A stretch of 64,000 bases of DNA from an uncultured Clostridia bacterium (GTDB lineage Bacteria > Bacillota > Clostridia > Oscillospirales > Ruminococcaceae), in the NCBI GenBank assembly GCA_947627005.1, contig CANQUJ010000001.1, positions 124,001 through 188,000 of the forward strand, given 5' to 3'. Positions 8,755 through 16,821 of the stretch are shown piece by piece. The translations under genes and the position numbers were made by a program. The notes under the pieces are model-generated. The model saw only the letters and a list, made by a program, of their open reading frames with translations, did not search any database and was not told where the DNA came from. Every line of letters starts with the position of its first letter. Positions within the stretch are counted from its first letter, which is position 1.

Positions 8755-8764
8755 CGTTTGTCAA
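8736..8764 (-). promoter_or_regulatory. Consensus sigma-A promoter of the blaI-blaR1 operon
   Basis: On the minus strand, TTGACA (8764-8759), an exact 17-nt spacer and TATAAT (8741-8736): both hexamers are perfect consensus. The expected start of transcription is near 8729. Such a strong promoter needs repression, consistent with the operators lying on top of it. Confidence 0.85.
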
Positions 8765-8770
8765 GAGGGA

Positions 8771-8804
8771 AAAAGAAAAAAAGCGACAATTTCGTCGCTT
8801 TTTT
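8771..8804. terminator. Bidirectional terminator
   Basis: Perfect stem AAAAAAGCGAC / GTCGCTTTTTT (8777-8787 with 8794-8804), 6-nt loop. T-runs are available in both directions. It would stop the minus-strand DUF3237-like transcript before the blaI promoter. Confidence 0.8.
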
Positions 8805-8912
8805 AGAAGATAGAGAGTTAGAGGATAGAAGTTAAAAGGATAGAAAGTTTGAAATCGCAGAAAGCCGCAAAACCAAACCTCTATCCTCTAATTTCTAAAT
8901 TCTATCCTCTAA
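8803..8912. repeat. Heptad-repeat tract (copy 1), folding as a hairpin
   Basis: A purine-rich arm of 7-bp units (TTAGAAG, ATAGAGA, GTTAGAG, GATAGAA, GTTAAAA) at 8803-8845 and a pyrimidine-rich arm of the same period (CTCTATC, CTCTAAT, TTCTAAA, TTCTATC) at 8878-8912. The outer 13 bp (8818-8830 and 8900-8912) pair perfectly. The centre contains AAAGCCGCAAAA, also seen in the copy near 21.87 kb. The second arm overlaps the last codons and stop of the neighbouring gene. Confidence 0.75.
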
Positions 8913-9291
8913 GAGCGTAAATCGAGACCACAACTCCGCCGTCGGCCTGTTTGATTTTCGCCTTAAGGGGCCTGTTTTCAAACTCCGATAGCGCGGCGCT
9001 GTCGGTTATAATCCTCGGCTCGAAGCCGCCCTCGAAGCTTCCGTTGTTTTCGATGAAGATTCGGCAGGGCAGGCCGTTTATATCCTTGCCCTCGAGCATA
9101 TATCTCGCCGAAAGGGAAAGCGGCCCGCCGATCTTCCCGCGCTGGGTATCCACCCCCGTGCCGAGCGATCTGCCGTTAAAATATCTCCCCTCGGCAGTCG
9201 CCGAAAAGCAGAGCATATTCGCCTCTTCGCTTTTGCCTTTAACCCCGAAGCCCTCGGTGATTTTAACATAGACGTCGAAAAGCTTTTCCGT
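8902..9291 (-). CDS. DUF3237-like protein with ACG in place of the start codon
   Basis: Reading up to the stop gives 129 aa if translation begins at ACG 9291. The core (LSARYMLEGKDINGLPCRIFIENNGS ... PRIITDSAAL) resembles DUF3237, a small beta-barrel family of unknown function. The in-frame sequence upstream of the first ATG (9216) is protein-like: EKLFDVYVKITEGFGVKGK. It begins right after ACG, with a GGGGG ribosome site 8 nt before. No ATG, GTG or TTG lies in frame between 9216 and the upstream stop TAG at 9306. Either a non-canonical ACG start is used, or ATG mutated to ACG and the gene is being lost. The last codons lie inside the heptad repeat. Confidence 0.6.
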   Translation of the reverse strand, partial: TEKLFDVYVKITEGFGVKGKSEEANMLCFSATAEGRYFNGRSLGTGVDTQRGKIGGPLSLSARYMLEGKDINGLPCRIFIENNGSFEGGFEPRIITDSAALSEFENRPLKAKIKQADGGVVVSIYALRG

Positions 9292-9306
9292 TTTTGATTC
9301 CCCCTA

Positions 9307-9335
9307 TAAAATCGCCCCGAATAAAGCTCGGGGCG
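9307..9335 (-). terminator. Terminator after the 185-aa lipoprotein gene
   Basis: Perfect 8-bp stem CGCCCCGA / TCGGGGCG (9313-9320 and 9328-9335), followed on the minus strand by a short ATTTTA tract; moderately strong. Confidence 0.6.
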
Positions 9336-9341
9336 GCGCGA

Positions 9342-9899
9342 TCATGATATTGTTTCAGAGGTCATTTTTCCGTCTTCCGAATACTGCCTGTCGGTAGTCT
9401 CGAAAAGCTCGCCCTCGTGATAGACCTCGGAGTGATAGTCTTTAATCGTTTTGCCGTCGGGGTAGTAGTTCTGTTCGCCGACTTCGCGGGTCTTGATCCC
9501 CTCGGCGTCGGTGTAGTTATTGTCCCAATTTCCCTTGGTCATGACTTCGTTTTCGTCGAAGTGTATCTCTGAATAATAGCTTGCGCCGTTGCCGCAGGTA
9601 TAGTTCACCCAAAGCTCGACCTTATCAAAGCCGATGGTTACGTTGTATTTTATCATCTCGCCGGTCTCGGCGTCAAAGAAGACGTCTTTTTGCCCGACCG
9701 ACGAGGTCAGCGCTTCGTCCGAAAAAAGAGTATACATTCTTTCGGTGACCGCGCCGGCGCCGTTTTCGACCTCGTATTCAAGCTTTCCGTAATAGCCGTT
9801 AAAGCTGCCGTAATCGACCGATTTTCCGCCCGCGGGCAGCGCGCATGAGCAGAAAAGAATTGCAGCCGCGGCAATTATCGCCGCGATTTTTTTAGTCAT
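9342..9899 (-). CDS. Lipoprotein with YwqK/MORN-like repeats
   Basis: A 185-aa lipoprotein: residues 1-20 are a signal peptide ending in LFCSC. The mature part contains alternating short motifs of the type F(D/E)AETGEMIKYN, YYPDGKTIKDYHSE, YHEGELFETTDRQYSEDGKMTSE. These resemble the (Y/F).(D/N)G... repeats of MORN/YwqK-type proteins. The function of such lipoproteins is not known. It is monocistronic between rnpB and its own terminator. Confidence 0.7.
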   Translation of the reverse strand: MTKKIAAIIAAAAILFCSCALPAGGKSVDYGSFNGYYGKLEYEVENGAGAVTERMYTLFSDEALTSSVGQKDVFFDAETGEMIKYNVTIGFDKVELWVNYTCGNGASYYSEIHFDENEVMTKGNWDNNYTDAEGIKTREVGEQNYYPDGKTIKDYHSEVYHEGELFETTDRQYSEDGKMTSETIS

Positions 9900-9933
9900 T
9901 GTATATCTACCCCTTCTTACGGGAAATTTTTCG

Positions 9934-10286
9934 TGGTGCGACTAAGCCGATAAGCCGAGTTTTGTCGTGTGCGGCAATCTATCTACGTCCGACGTCGCCG
10001 CCGGACTCAAGCCACCTTATCGCCGTGCCCGCCGAGCAGGCGTTTAGACACGGTCGAACCAAACGGTGTTGCATCGGGTAGGGTTTACACTCGGGAGCGG
10101 TCTCCCGTCCCGCGGTGAGCTCTTACCTCGCCTTTTCATCCTTGCCGTATAAAACGGCGGTTGTTTTCTGTTGCACTTTCCCTAAGGTCGCCCTCGGCTG
10201 CCGTTAGCAGCTACCCCGCTCTTTGATGCTCGGACTTTCCTCATTCGCCGGCGAACCGACGCCCGCTGCCGCATGGCTTACTCGCA
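9934..10286 (-). ncRNA. rnpB: RNase P RNA
   Basis: Catalytic RNA of ribonuclease P, which trims the 5' end of pre-tRNAs. On the minus strand the conserved landmarks are in order: GAGGAAAGTCCGAGCAT near the 5' end, GGGAAAGTGCAACAGAAA (J-regions around P8-P10), and near the 3' end ACAAAACTCGGCTTATCG. Total length is about 350 nt, as expected. Ends are set by the promoter at 10293 and the last conserved stem and are approximate by ~10 nt. This stretch has no protein-coding gene. Confidence 0.92.
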
Positions 10287-10292
10287 GAAAGT

Positions 10293-10321
10293 ATTCTACA
10301 ACAGTTTTCGCCGATTGTCAA
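10293..10321 (-). promoter_or_regulatory. rnpB promoter
   Basis: Minus strand TTGACA (10321-10316), 17-nt spacer, TAGAAT (10298-10293). The expected transcription start, about 7 nt downstream, coincides with the 5' end of RNase P RNA. Confidence 0.8.
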
Positions 10322-10380
10322 CATTTATTCGAGAAATTAGAAGATAGAATCCTGCCCCCCCGATTTCTTCCCCTTGCGTA

Positions 10381-10409
10381 TTGACTATTTTCCCCTGAAA
10401 TGATACAAT
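10381..10409 (+). promoter_or_regulatory. Promoter of the PHP-glycosyltransferase-yfhO operon
   Basis: TTGACT, 17-nt spacer, TACAAT, 30 nt upstream of the PHP gene start. Confidence 0.7.
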
Positions 10410-10438
10410 ACAATAGATTATAATCGGAATTTTGTGAG

Positions 10439-11209
10439 ATGATAGCATTGAAGAAATACAAATACGAAACCCATATGCACACTTCGCAGGGGTCGGATTG
10501 CTCGTCGACCTCGGGGGCGAAGATGGTCGAGCGGCTGTACGAGCTCGGCTACGCCGGCTGTTTTATAACCGACCACTTCTTCGGCGGCAACACCGCCGTA
10601 AGGGGCGAGCTTGCAAAGCTCCCGTGGGAGCTTAGGGTCAGGCTCTTCTGCCAAGGCTACGACGACGCGAAGCGGCGGGGCGACGAGCTTGGGCTTAAGG
10701 TCTTCTTCGGGCTCGAGTTCGGGTGGAGGGCCACCGAATTTCTTACCTACGGCATAGATATGAACTTTTTGATCTCTCACCCCGAGATCGACAATATGCC
10801 GATACAGTATTTCGCCGACCTCGTCCACGAAAACGGCGGCTTCGTAGTCCACGCCCACCCCTTCCGCGAGGCGGATTATATCGACACGATAAGGCTATAC
10901 CCCCACCGGGTCGACGGAGTTGAGATCTATAACTGCAACAACCGCGACGAATACAACATTCGGGCGAAGCAGTACGCCGAATCATACGGCCTGCCGGCAA
11001 CCGGCGGGTCGGACTCGCACCACCGCTGGTGTCACCCGAACGGCGGCGTATACGTCGACGAAAAATTCGAGACGCCCTTCGACTATTTGGCCGCGATGAA
11101 AGATAAAAGCCTTACCATTGCGGAGCGCGACCACTCGACCGACTATGACCCGGGCGAAAGCGCTTGGGCGAACTGCGTAAGGCCGAGCTTAGAGCTTTTA
11201 AAGGAGTAG
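10439..11209 (+). CDS. PHP-domain phosphoesterase
   Basis: A 256-aa member of the PHP metal-dependent phosphoesterase family. Visible metal-ligand motifs: HMHTSQGSDCSS near residue 12, an acidic site in FGLEFGW, HAHPFREAD near residue 140, and GGSDSHHR near residue 196. The PHP family includes histidinol phosphatase and 3',5'-phosphoadenosine / nucleotide phosphatases; the substrate here is not evident. It is the first gene of an operon with a CsbB-like glycosyltransferase (2-nt gap) and YfhO (4-nt overlap). Start ATG 10439 has only a weak ribosome site (GTGAG); TTG 10448 is an alternative. Confidence 0.85.
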   Translation: MIALKKYKYETHMHTSQGSDCSSTSGAKMVERLYELGYAGCFITDHFFGGNTAVRGELAKLPWELRVRLFCQGYDDAKRRGDELGLKVFFGLEFGWRATEFLTYGIDMNFLISHPEIDNMPIQYFADLVHENGGFVVHAHPFREADYIDTIRLYPHRVDGVEIYNCNNRDEYNIRAKQYAESYGLPATGGSDSHHRWCHPNGGVYVDEKFETPFDYLAAMKDKSLTIAERDHSTDYDPGESAWANCVRPSLELLKE

Positions 11210-11211
11210 AA

Positions 11212-12117
11212 ATGATATCAATAGTCATACCCGCCTTTAACGAAGAGGAAAACATCTTTCCGGCGGCAGAGGCCGTCTGCGGGGCGCTTAAAGGCGAAGA
11301 ACACGAAATTATTTTCGTCGACGACGGCTCGACGGACGAAAGCTGGAGCGAGATCCTTCGCGCGGCGGAAGACCCGAATATAAGGGGGATAAGATTTTCC
11401 CGCAATTTCGGGAAAGAGGCCGCGATTCGCGCCGGACTCGAGGCCGCCTCCGGCGAGGCTGCGGTGGTTATGGATTGCGACCTTCAGCACCCCCCGGCTG
11501 TAATACCGAAGATGATAGAAAAATGGCGGGGCGGGGCAAAGGTCGTAGAGGGCAAAAAGTCCTCCCGAGGGAGCGAAAGGCCCGCCCACGGCGCCCTTGC
11601 GGGGATCTTCAATTCGCTTATGAGCCGGGCGACCGGGTTCGATATGACCGGCGCTTCGGATTTCATTCTTTTGGACAGAAGGGCGATAGACGCGGTTTTG
11701 TCATACGGCGAGCAGGGAAGCTTTTTCAGAGCGCTTTCGCAGTTCGTCGGGTTCAGGGCCGAAGAGGTCGAATACGAAGTCGCCGCGCGAGAGCGGGGCA
11801 GGGGGAAGTGGACTTTTAAAAAGCTGGCGGGGTACGCCCTAAGAAACGTCGCTTCGTTCTCCTCTCTGCCGCTATATATAAGCTTTTTCGCGGGCGGGGC
11901 GATTTCCCTTATCGGGCTGGTTTTATTGATCCTCGGCCTTTGCGGGGCAAATCTTGAAAGCTTTACCGCCGGTATATCCGTCGTCATAATCCTGGCGGGA
12001 ATAATTCTTGCGGCGATAGGCGTCCTCGGGTTTTACGTTTCGAGGATATACGAAGAGATAAAGGGCAGGCCGAAATATATAATTTCGGAAGACACCGACG
12101 AAAGGAACCGAATATGA
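11212..12117 (+). CDS. Membrane glycosyltransferase family 2 (CsbB/GtrB-like)
   Basis: A 301-aa polyprenyl-phosphate glycosyltransferase. Residues 1-225 form the GT2 GT-A domain: IVIPAFNEEENI, FVDDGSTDESW, MDCDLQHPP (DxD metal site). Two C-terminal transmembrane helices follow at ~228-255 and ~265-290. ATG 11212 is chosen since AAAGGAG precedes it by 5 nt and it follows the PHP stop by 2 nt. In Bacillus subtilis, CsbB makes undecaprenyl-phosphate-GlcNAc, which YfhO uses to decorate lipoteichoic acid; the yfhO overlap here implies the same pairing. The sugar is unknown. Confidence 0.88.
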   Translation: MISIVIPAFNEEENIFPAAEAVCGALKGEEHEIIFVDDGSTDESWSEILRAAEDPNIRGIRFSRNFGKEAAIRAGLEAASGEAAVVMDCDLQHPPAVIPKMIEKWRGGAKVVEGKKSSRGSERPAHGALAGIFNSLMSRATGFDMTGASDFILLDRRAIDAVLSYGEQGSFFRALSQFVGFRAEEVEYEVAARERGRGKWTFKKLAGYALRNVASFSSLPLYISFFAGGAISLIGLVLLILGLCGANLESFTAGISVVIILAGIILAAIGVLGFYVSRIYEEIKGRPKYIISEDTDERNRI

Positions 12118-14927
12118 GCGAAAACGAATTTATCGAAAAAACCGGCGAAGAGCGCGCCCCAAAAAAGCCGACTTTTGCCGAGCGGGCATATTCCGCGTTC
12201 GATTCAAACCGCCTCGGCAGGGCGATATATAAGCGCAGGGTCGGGCTTGCGGCGTTCTTCCTGCCGGTTTTGATAATGTATCTCGCATACGCCTGCTACG
12301 GCGTTCACCCGTTCGGGGATCTCTCCGTTCTGGTCCTCGATCTAAACGGCCAGTATGTAAGCTACTACGAGGCTTTTCGCGACGCCATCTGGGGCGACGG
12401 CAGCCTTGTATACAGCTGGTCGAGAAACCTTTCGGGCGAAACCCTCGGAATGTTCGGCTACTATCTCGCAAGCCCGTTTATGTGGATAGTCGTTTTGCTG
12501 CCGCGAAGAATGATCCTCGGCGCGATCGAGATCATGGAGCTTGCAAAGGTCGGCTGCTGCGGGCTTTCGATGGCCTATTACCTCAAGCGAAGCAAGGGCG
12601 CGAAGCCGTCTTCACAAATAATCTTCTCGGTAACCTACGCTTTGATGACCTATATCGTCGTCGAGCTTATGAACCCGATGTGGATAGACGGAATGATCTG
12701 GCTGCCGATAATTCTTCTGGGGATAGAGCGGCTCGTCGACGAAGGAAAGATGCTTCCGTTTATTCTTCCGCTGACGGTTATGTTTATCTCTCACTTTTAT
12801 ATCGGCTATATGACCGGCTTTTTCTGCGCGCTCTATTTTATCTACTATGTTTTTTCAAGAGAGGGCCGCGCGATAGCCCCGCATTGGTTCGACCGCGGGC
12901 TAAGGTTCGCCGGTTCGGCGATAATCTCTGTTATGAGCGCCGCGGTGGTGCTTATCCCGGTATACAGCTCGCTAAGCCTCGGAAAGCTCGAATTTTCCGA
13001 CCCGGATTTCTCTCCGCGAAACCAGTTCGATATCTTCGGCTTCATCTCTAAGCTCTATACCAACTCATACGACACCGTTCGGCCCGAGGGGCTTCCGATG
13101 ATAGCCTGCGGCACCGCCATACTCATACTTTTGCCGCTTTTCTTCCTAAACACAAAAATCAAGCCGAAAGAGAAAATTTCGATAGCACTTTTGATGCTCG
13201 CGGTCTTCGGGAGCATGTACGTCTCGACGATTGATATCGCGTGGCACGGCTTCCAGGTCCCGAACTGGCTGCCGTATAGGTATTCCTACACCTTCTCGTT
13301 TTTGATGATAATCTGCGGCTTCAGGGCGTTTGAAAACCTCGAAGGGGTAACCTTTAAAGAGATTTGCCTTACCGCCTTCGGTTGGATAGCCATGCTCGCA
13401 TTTATAAACAAACAGCAGTACGAGCATATATACCTCGTCGAGACGGTCTGGTTCGGGGTTTTGGCGATATGCGTTTTCGCGGGGCTTATCTATATCTGCA
13501 AGAAATACCCGCGCGGCGTTTCGATAACCGTAACGGCGGCGTTCGTCTGTATAGAGGTCTTCATAAACAGCCTATATACCGTCTACGCCATCGACTACGA
13601 CGTAGTTTACAGCACATACAGCTCTTATGTTCCCTATTTTAACGACGGCCGCGAGATAGTCTCTCAGCTCGAAGAGCGCGACGACGGGCTTTACAGAGTC
13701 GAAAAAACCTTCCACCGCACAGTCAACGACCCGATAGGAATGGGCTTTAAGGGGATCTCCCACTCGAGCTCGACTATGAACACCCCGGTCCTCAATATGT
13801 TAAAATCCCTCGGCTACGGCATGCAGGGGCACTTTACCAAATACACCGGCCAAACCCCGGTGACCGATATGCTCTTCGGGATAAAATACATTATGTATAA
13901 AGAATCCGATCCTGCCGAACCGGAGGAGGGCGAGACCACCTCGGCCGACGATATCGAGCGGGTCAAATACGAAAACCTTATAAAGCGGCCATATTCGGGG
14001 TATGAGAAGATCATGACCCCCGAGACGACCGGGGTCGATAAAATAGAGGTATACCAAAACCCCTACGCCCTGCCGATAGGATATATGGCGGACGAGGACA
14101 TTTTAAAGATCACGACCGACTCTAAAGACCCGTTCAGGAACCAAGAGACCGTTTTAAGCGGCATAACCGGCAACCCGAGGGTGAGCGTTTTCCACCAGCT
14201 CTACCCCCGCTTTACCGACACCGTAAACTGCACTACCGCCACCACCGGCGACCATATTTGGTATACCACCACCGTCGACGGAAAGGACAGCTACGTTGAA
14301 TTTACCGTCGATATAGACACCGACCAGCCGGTGTTCGCATTTTTCCCGACAATATACCAGCGCCAATGCAATATGTGGCTTAAGGCCGATTCTTGGGATA
14401 TAAACAACTACGCCTTCGTCGACTATTTCTTTAAGGGCGAGTATTACAGCATTTTAAACCTCGGTTCGTTCGAGCCGGGAGAGACGATAAAGCTGCGAAT
14501 GACACTTGCCAACGGAGAAGCCCTTTTCAGCGACGTTTTGTTTTACAGTCTTGACGCCGAAGCCCTTAAAGAGGTATATGACCAAATCGCCCCGGGCGGC
14601 TGGAACATCGCCGAGCACAGCGACACCCACCTTGTCGGAACGGTAAACGCGCAGAGCGACGGAATATTTATGACCACCATTCCGCAGGAGCCGGGCTGGA
14701 CGGTTAAAGTCGACGGCGAAAAGGTCGACACCGTGACGGTTTTGGATTCGCTCATCGGAATAGAGCTTTCGGCCGGTGAGCACGAGATAGAGATGAAGTT
14801 CTTCCCGGATTGCCTCGTTCTCGGCGCGGCGGTGTCGCTTATCGGGCTTTCGTTTATCGCGCTTGTAGCGGTATTCGAGGTCAAAAACGGCGCTATCATC
14901 AAGAAGATTCTTAAAAAAACAGCTTGA
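12114..14927 (+). CDS. yfhO: YfhO family membrane glycosyltransferase
   Basis: A 937-aa multi-pass GT-C-type membrane protein. The first membrane segment is at ~47-67 (VGLAAFFLPVLIMYLAYACY), followed by the luminal loop with DLNGQYVSYYEAF, where the first-loop acidic residue of GT-C enzymes is expected. About 12-13 helices run to ~residue 500. A large extracytoplasmic domain (~520-890) follows, with a beta-rich C-terminal part ending in IPQEPGWTVKVDGEKVD. A last helix lies at ~900-922. It overlaps the GT2 stop by 4 nt (ATGA). By analogy with CsbB-YfhO it transfers a sugar from undecaprenyl phosphate to a cell-surface polymer; which polymer is unknown. Confidence 0.88.
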   Translation: MSENEFIEKTGEERAPKKPTFAERAYSAFDSNRLGRAIYKRRVGLAAFFLPVLIMYLAYACYGVHPFGDLSVLVLDLNGQYVSYYEAFRDAIWGDGSLVYSWSRNLSGETLGMFGYYLASPFMWIVVLLPRRMILGAIEIMELAKVGCCGLSMAYYLKRSKGAKPSSQIIFSVTYALMTYIVVELMNPMWIDGMIWLPIILLGIERLVDEGKMLPFILPLTVMFISHFYIGYMTGFFCALYFIYYVFSREGRAIAPHWFDRGLRFAGSAIISVMSAAVVLIPVYSSLSLGKLEFSDPDFSPRNQFDIFGFISKLYTNSYDTVRPEGLPMIACGTAILILLPLFFLNTKIKPKEKISIALLMLAVFGSMYVSTIDIAWHGFQVPNWLPYRYSYTFSFLMIICGFRAFENLEGVTFKEICLTAFGWIAMLAFINKQQYEHIYLVETVWFGVLAICVFAGLIYICKKYPRGVSITVTAAFVCIEVFINSLYTVYAIDYDVVYSTYSSYVPYFNDGREIVSQLEERDDGLYRVEKTFHRTVNDPIGMGFKGISHSSSTMNTPVLNMLKSLGYGMQGHFTKYTGQTPVTDMLFGIKYIMYKESDPAEPEEGETTSADDIERVKYENLIKRPYSGYEKIMTPETTGVDKIEVYQNPYALPIGYMADEDILKITTDSKDPFRNQETVLSGITGNPRVSVFHQLYPRFTDTVNCTTATTGDHIWYTTTVDGKDSYVEFTVDIDTDQPVFAFFPTIYQRQCNMWLKADSWDINNYAFVDYFFKGEYYSILNLGSFEPGETIKLRMTLANGEALFSDVLFYSLDAEALKEVYDQIAPGGWNIAEHSDTHLVGTVNAQSDGIFMTTIPQEPGWTVKVDGEKVDTVTVLDSLIGIELSAGEHEIEMKFFPDCLVLGAAVSLIGLSFIALVAVFEVKNGAIIKKILKKTA

Positions 14928-15040
14928 CCCGGCGCGAAAAGAGTAGTAAAATTTAATTGAAAGATTTTTCGCCCCCGCAATATTTCGCGCTCCTTACGCA
15001 TATTAAAAGTAGAAAATTATTTTAAAGGAGCGTTAATACA

Positions 15041-16009
15041 ATGAAAAAACTTATCGCAATGTTTATTTCCGCCGCTTTGCTGTCCTCTTGCGGGGCGGCC
15101 GCGCCCGAAAATATCTCCGCCGCGCGCGATTTCCCCGAATCCGTCGCGATAGCGACCATTCCGGAAGAGCCGGAGCAAAACCAAACCGTTTCAACCCATG
15201 TCGGCGATCAGCCCGAGCAGCGCGAAGACTCCGAGCCGAGCGCCGTCGAGTCCGAGCCGCCGCTTGAAATATATTCCCTTGAGGGCGAAACCCCCGAGGG
15301 GCTTAGCCTCGAGGTCGAGGCGTATAAATCCGGCGCGACCTACCGCGTCATTAACGGCACCGAGAACGACGTCACCGTCGGGGATATCAACGACTATTCG
15401 GTCGAGGTATTCGACCCGGAAGCGGACGGCAATTGGGTTGAGCTCGAATCCGCAGACCGCCCGGTCAGCCTTATTCTCATAACGATCCCCGCGGGCGAGG
15501 CGTCTAAATGCACAGTCGGCTGGGGCGACGTTTACGGCGAGCTTACAGAGGGCAGATACCGCCTTGTCAAAAGCGTGAACGCCGGCGGCGAGGAGCCGAT
15601 CCGCCTTTACGCCGAGTTTGAGATATCGGGCGGGGAGGACGACTTTAACGGCAAACCCGTAAACAACTTTGAAGGCGTCGAATTGGAAGTCGCCGGAATT
15701 TCGCCCGAAGGGCTTGAATATTCCCTTAAAAACAACGGCGACCGCGTTATCGAGAGCGGCACCGAATACGATTTCACCGTTCAGCTTAAGGGCGAAAACG
15801 GCTGGGAAAACGTCCACGGCGAATGGGCGGTAGACAGCGCTGCGGTAATCATAGAGCCCGGCAAGAGCTTTGAGGCCGAGATCGACTGGACCGACTTTTT
15901 CGGCGATCTTGACGAGGGGGAATACCGCCTTGTAAAATGCTTCTCGGTAGAGACCGAGCCGGAATGGTATGAAAACTTCTGCGCCGCCGCGGAGTTTGAA
16001 ATAAAATAG
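15041..16009 (+). CDS. Lipoprotein with two Ig-like domains
   Basis: A 322-aa lipoprotein: signal peptide with lipobox (LLSSCG, residues 13-18), an acidic Pro/Glu linker to ~75, and then two homologous ~110-aa beta domains. Each has a GLSLEVEAYKSG- or GLEYSLKNNGD-type strand, a YDFTVQL/YSVEVFD strand, and ends in the same pattern: W-x-D-x-(Y/F)-G-x-L-x-E-G-x-YRLVK. This matches bacterial Ig-like families found in Clostridia lipoproteins (Big_14-like). AAAGGAG precedes ATG by 9 nt. Function unknown, presumably a surface or envelope role. Confidence 0.8.
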   Translation: MKKLIAMFISAALLSSCGAAAPENISAARDFPESVAIATIPEEPEQNQTVSTHVGDQPEQREDSEPSAVESEPPLEIYSLEGETPEGLSLEVEAYKSGATYRVINGTENDVTVGDINDYSVEVFDPEADGNWVELESADRPVSLILITIPAGEASKCTVGWGDVYGELTEGRYRLVKSVNAGGEEPIRLYAEFEISGGEDDFNGKPVNNFEGVELEVAGISPEGLEYSLKNNGDRVIESGTEYDFTVQLKGENGWENVHGEWAVDSAAVIIEPGKSFEAEIDWTDFFGDLDEGEYRLVKCFSVETEPEWYENFCAAAEFEIK

Positions 16010-16043
16010 CCAACAAAATTTTGACATAAAGGAGAAAAAGAAA

Positions 16044-16616
16044 ATGAAATTCATCGTTGAAACATCGGCGCGCCACGTTCACGTCACCGAGGAGGACCTT
16101 AAGGTTTTATTCGGAGAGAACGCAACCCTTACCAAGAAGAAAGACCTTTCGCAGCCCGGGCAATACGCCTGCGAGGAGAGAGTTACCGTGGTCGGCCCTA
16201 AAAAAGAGCTTGCAAACGTTTCCATCCTCGGCCCCTGCCGCAAGGCGACCCAGGTCGAGCTTTCGGCGACCGACGCCCGCTCGATAGGCATTTCCGCCCC
16301 GATCCGCGAATCGGGCGACCTTAGCGGAAGCGGCGCCTGCAAGCTTGTCGGCCCGTGCGGAGAGATCGAGCTTAGCGAGGGCGTTATCATCGCGAAAAGG
16401 CATATCCACCTTACCCCCGAAGACGCCGCAAGCCTCGGAGTCAAGGACAAGGACGAAGTCTGGGTTAAGATCGACACCCCCGAGAGAAGCGCAATTTTGG
16501 GCAACGTCGTCTGCCGCGTAAGCGCAAGCTACGCCACCGCGATGCACATCGACACCGACGAATCCAACGCCGTCGGCTCGGGAAGAGAGCAGTACGGCGA
16601 GATAGTCAAGATTTGA
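16044..16616 (+). CDS. pduL: Phosphate propanoyltransferase / phosphotransacetylase PduL
   Basis: A 190-aa acyl-CoA:phosphate acyltransferase (acyl-CoA to acyl-phosphate). Two repeated beta-barrel halves carry the zinc-binding histidine motifs SARHVHVTEEDL (~residue 8) and AKRHIHLTPEDA (~residue 117), followed by DEVWVKID. There is no N-terminal encapsulation extension, and no diol-dehydratase or microcompartment gene nearby, so a housekeeping acetate/propionate fermentation role is more likely (inference). GGAG precedes ATG. It has its own terminator. Confidence 0.93.
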   Translation: MKFIVETSARHVHVTEEDLKVLFGENATLTKKKDLSQPGQYACEERVTVVGPKKELANVSILGPCRKATQVELSATDARSIGISAPIRESGDLSGSGACKLVGPCGEIELSEGVIIAKRHIHLTPEDAASLGVKDKDEVWVKIDTPERSAILGNVVCRVSASYATAMHIDTDESNAVGSGREQYGEIVKI

Positions 16617-16633
16617 GAAGTAAAAGCATCGGA

Positions 16634-16662
16634 AGCAGCCTCTTTTAAGGGGCTGCTTTTAG
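16634..16662 (+). terminator. pduL terminator
   Basis: AGCAGCC / GGCTGCT stem followed by TTTT, 18 nt after the stop codon. Confidence 0.8.
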
Positions 16663-16675
16663 ATTGGCAGATATT

Positions 16676-16781
16676 CGGATATCGGAGAACAGAATTTATT
16701 TTTGAAAGTTTCTTCAATTCCCGCTTTCTATCCTTCTAACTTCCGATTTCCGACCTCTGATTTCTGTGTTCTTGCTTCTTT
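16676..16781. repeat. Heptad-repeat tract (copy 2)
   Basis: Seven consecutive 7-bp units from 16733 to 16781: CTTCTAA, CTTCCGA, TTTCCGA, CCTCTGA, TTTCTGT, GTTCTTG, CTTCTTT. A shorter purine-rich partner (ATCGGAG, AACAGAA) lies at ~16681-16694. It fills the gap between pduL and hemW. Confidence 0.75.
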
Positions 16782-16821
16782 TTTAAAATTATGCTAAACT
16801 TAAAACAAGGGGGGTGCTTTC

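Noticed and set aside
8803-8912. Considered as a CRISPR array
   Set aside because: Units are 7 bp with no spacers of constant length and no cas genes; does not fit.
9899-10081. 60-codon ORF within the RNase P RNA region
   Set aside because: Sequence landmarks of rnpB explain this region; the ORF has no protein features.
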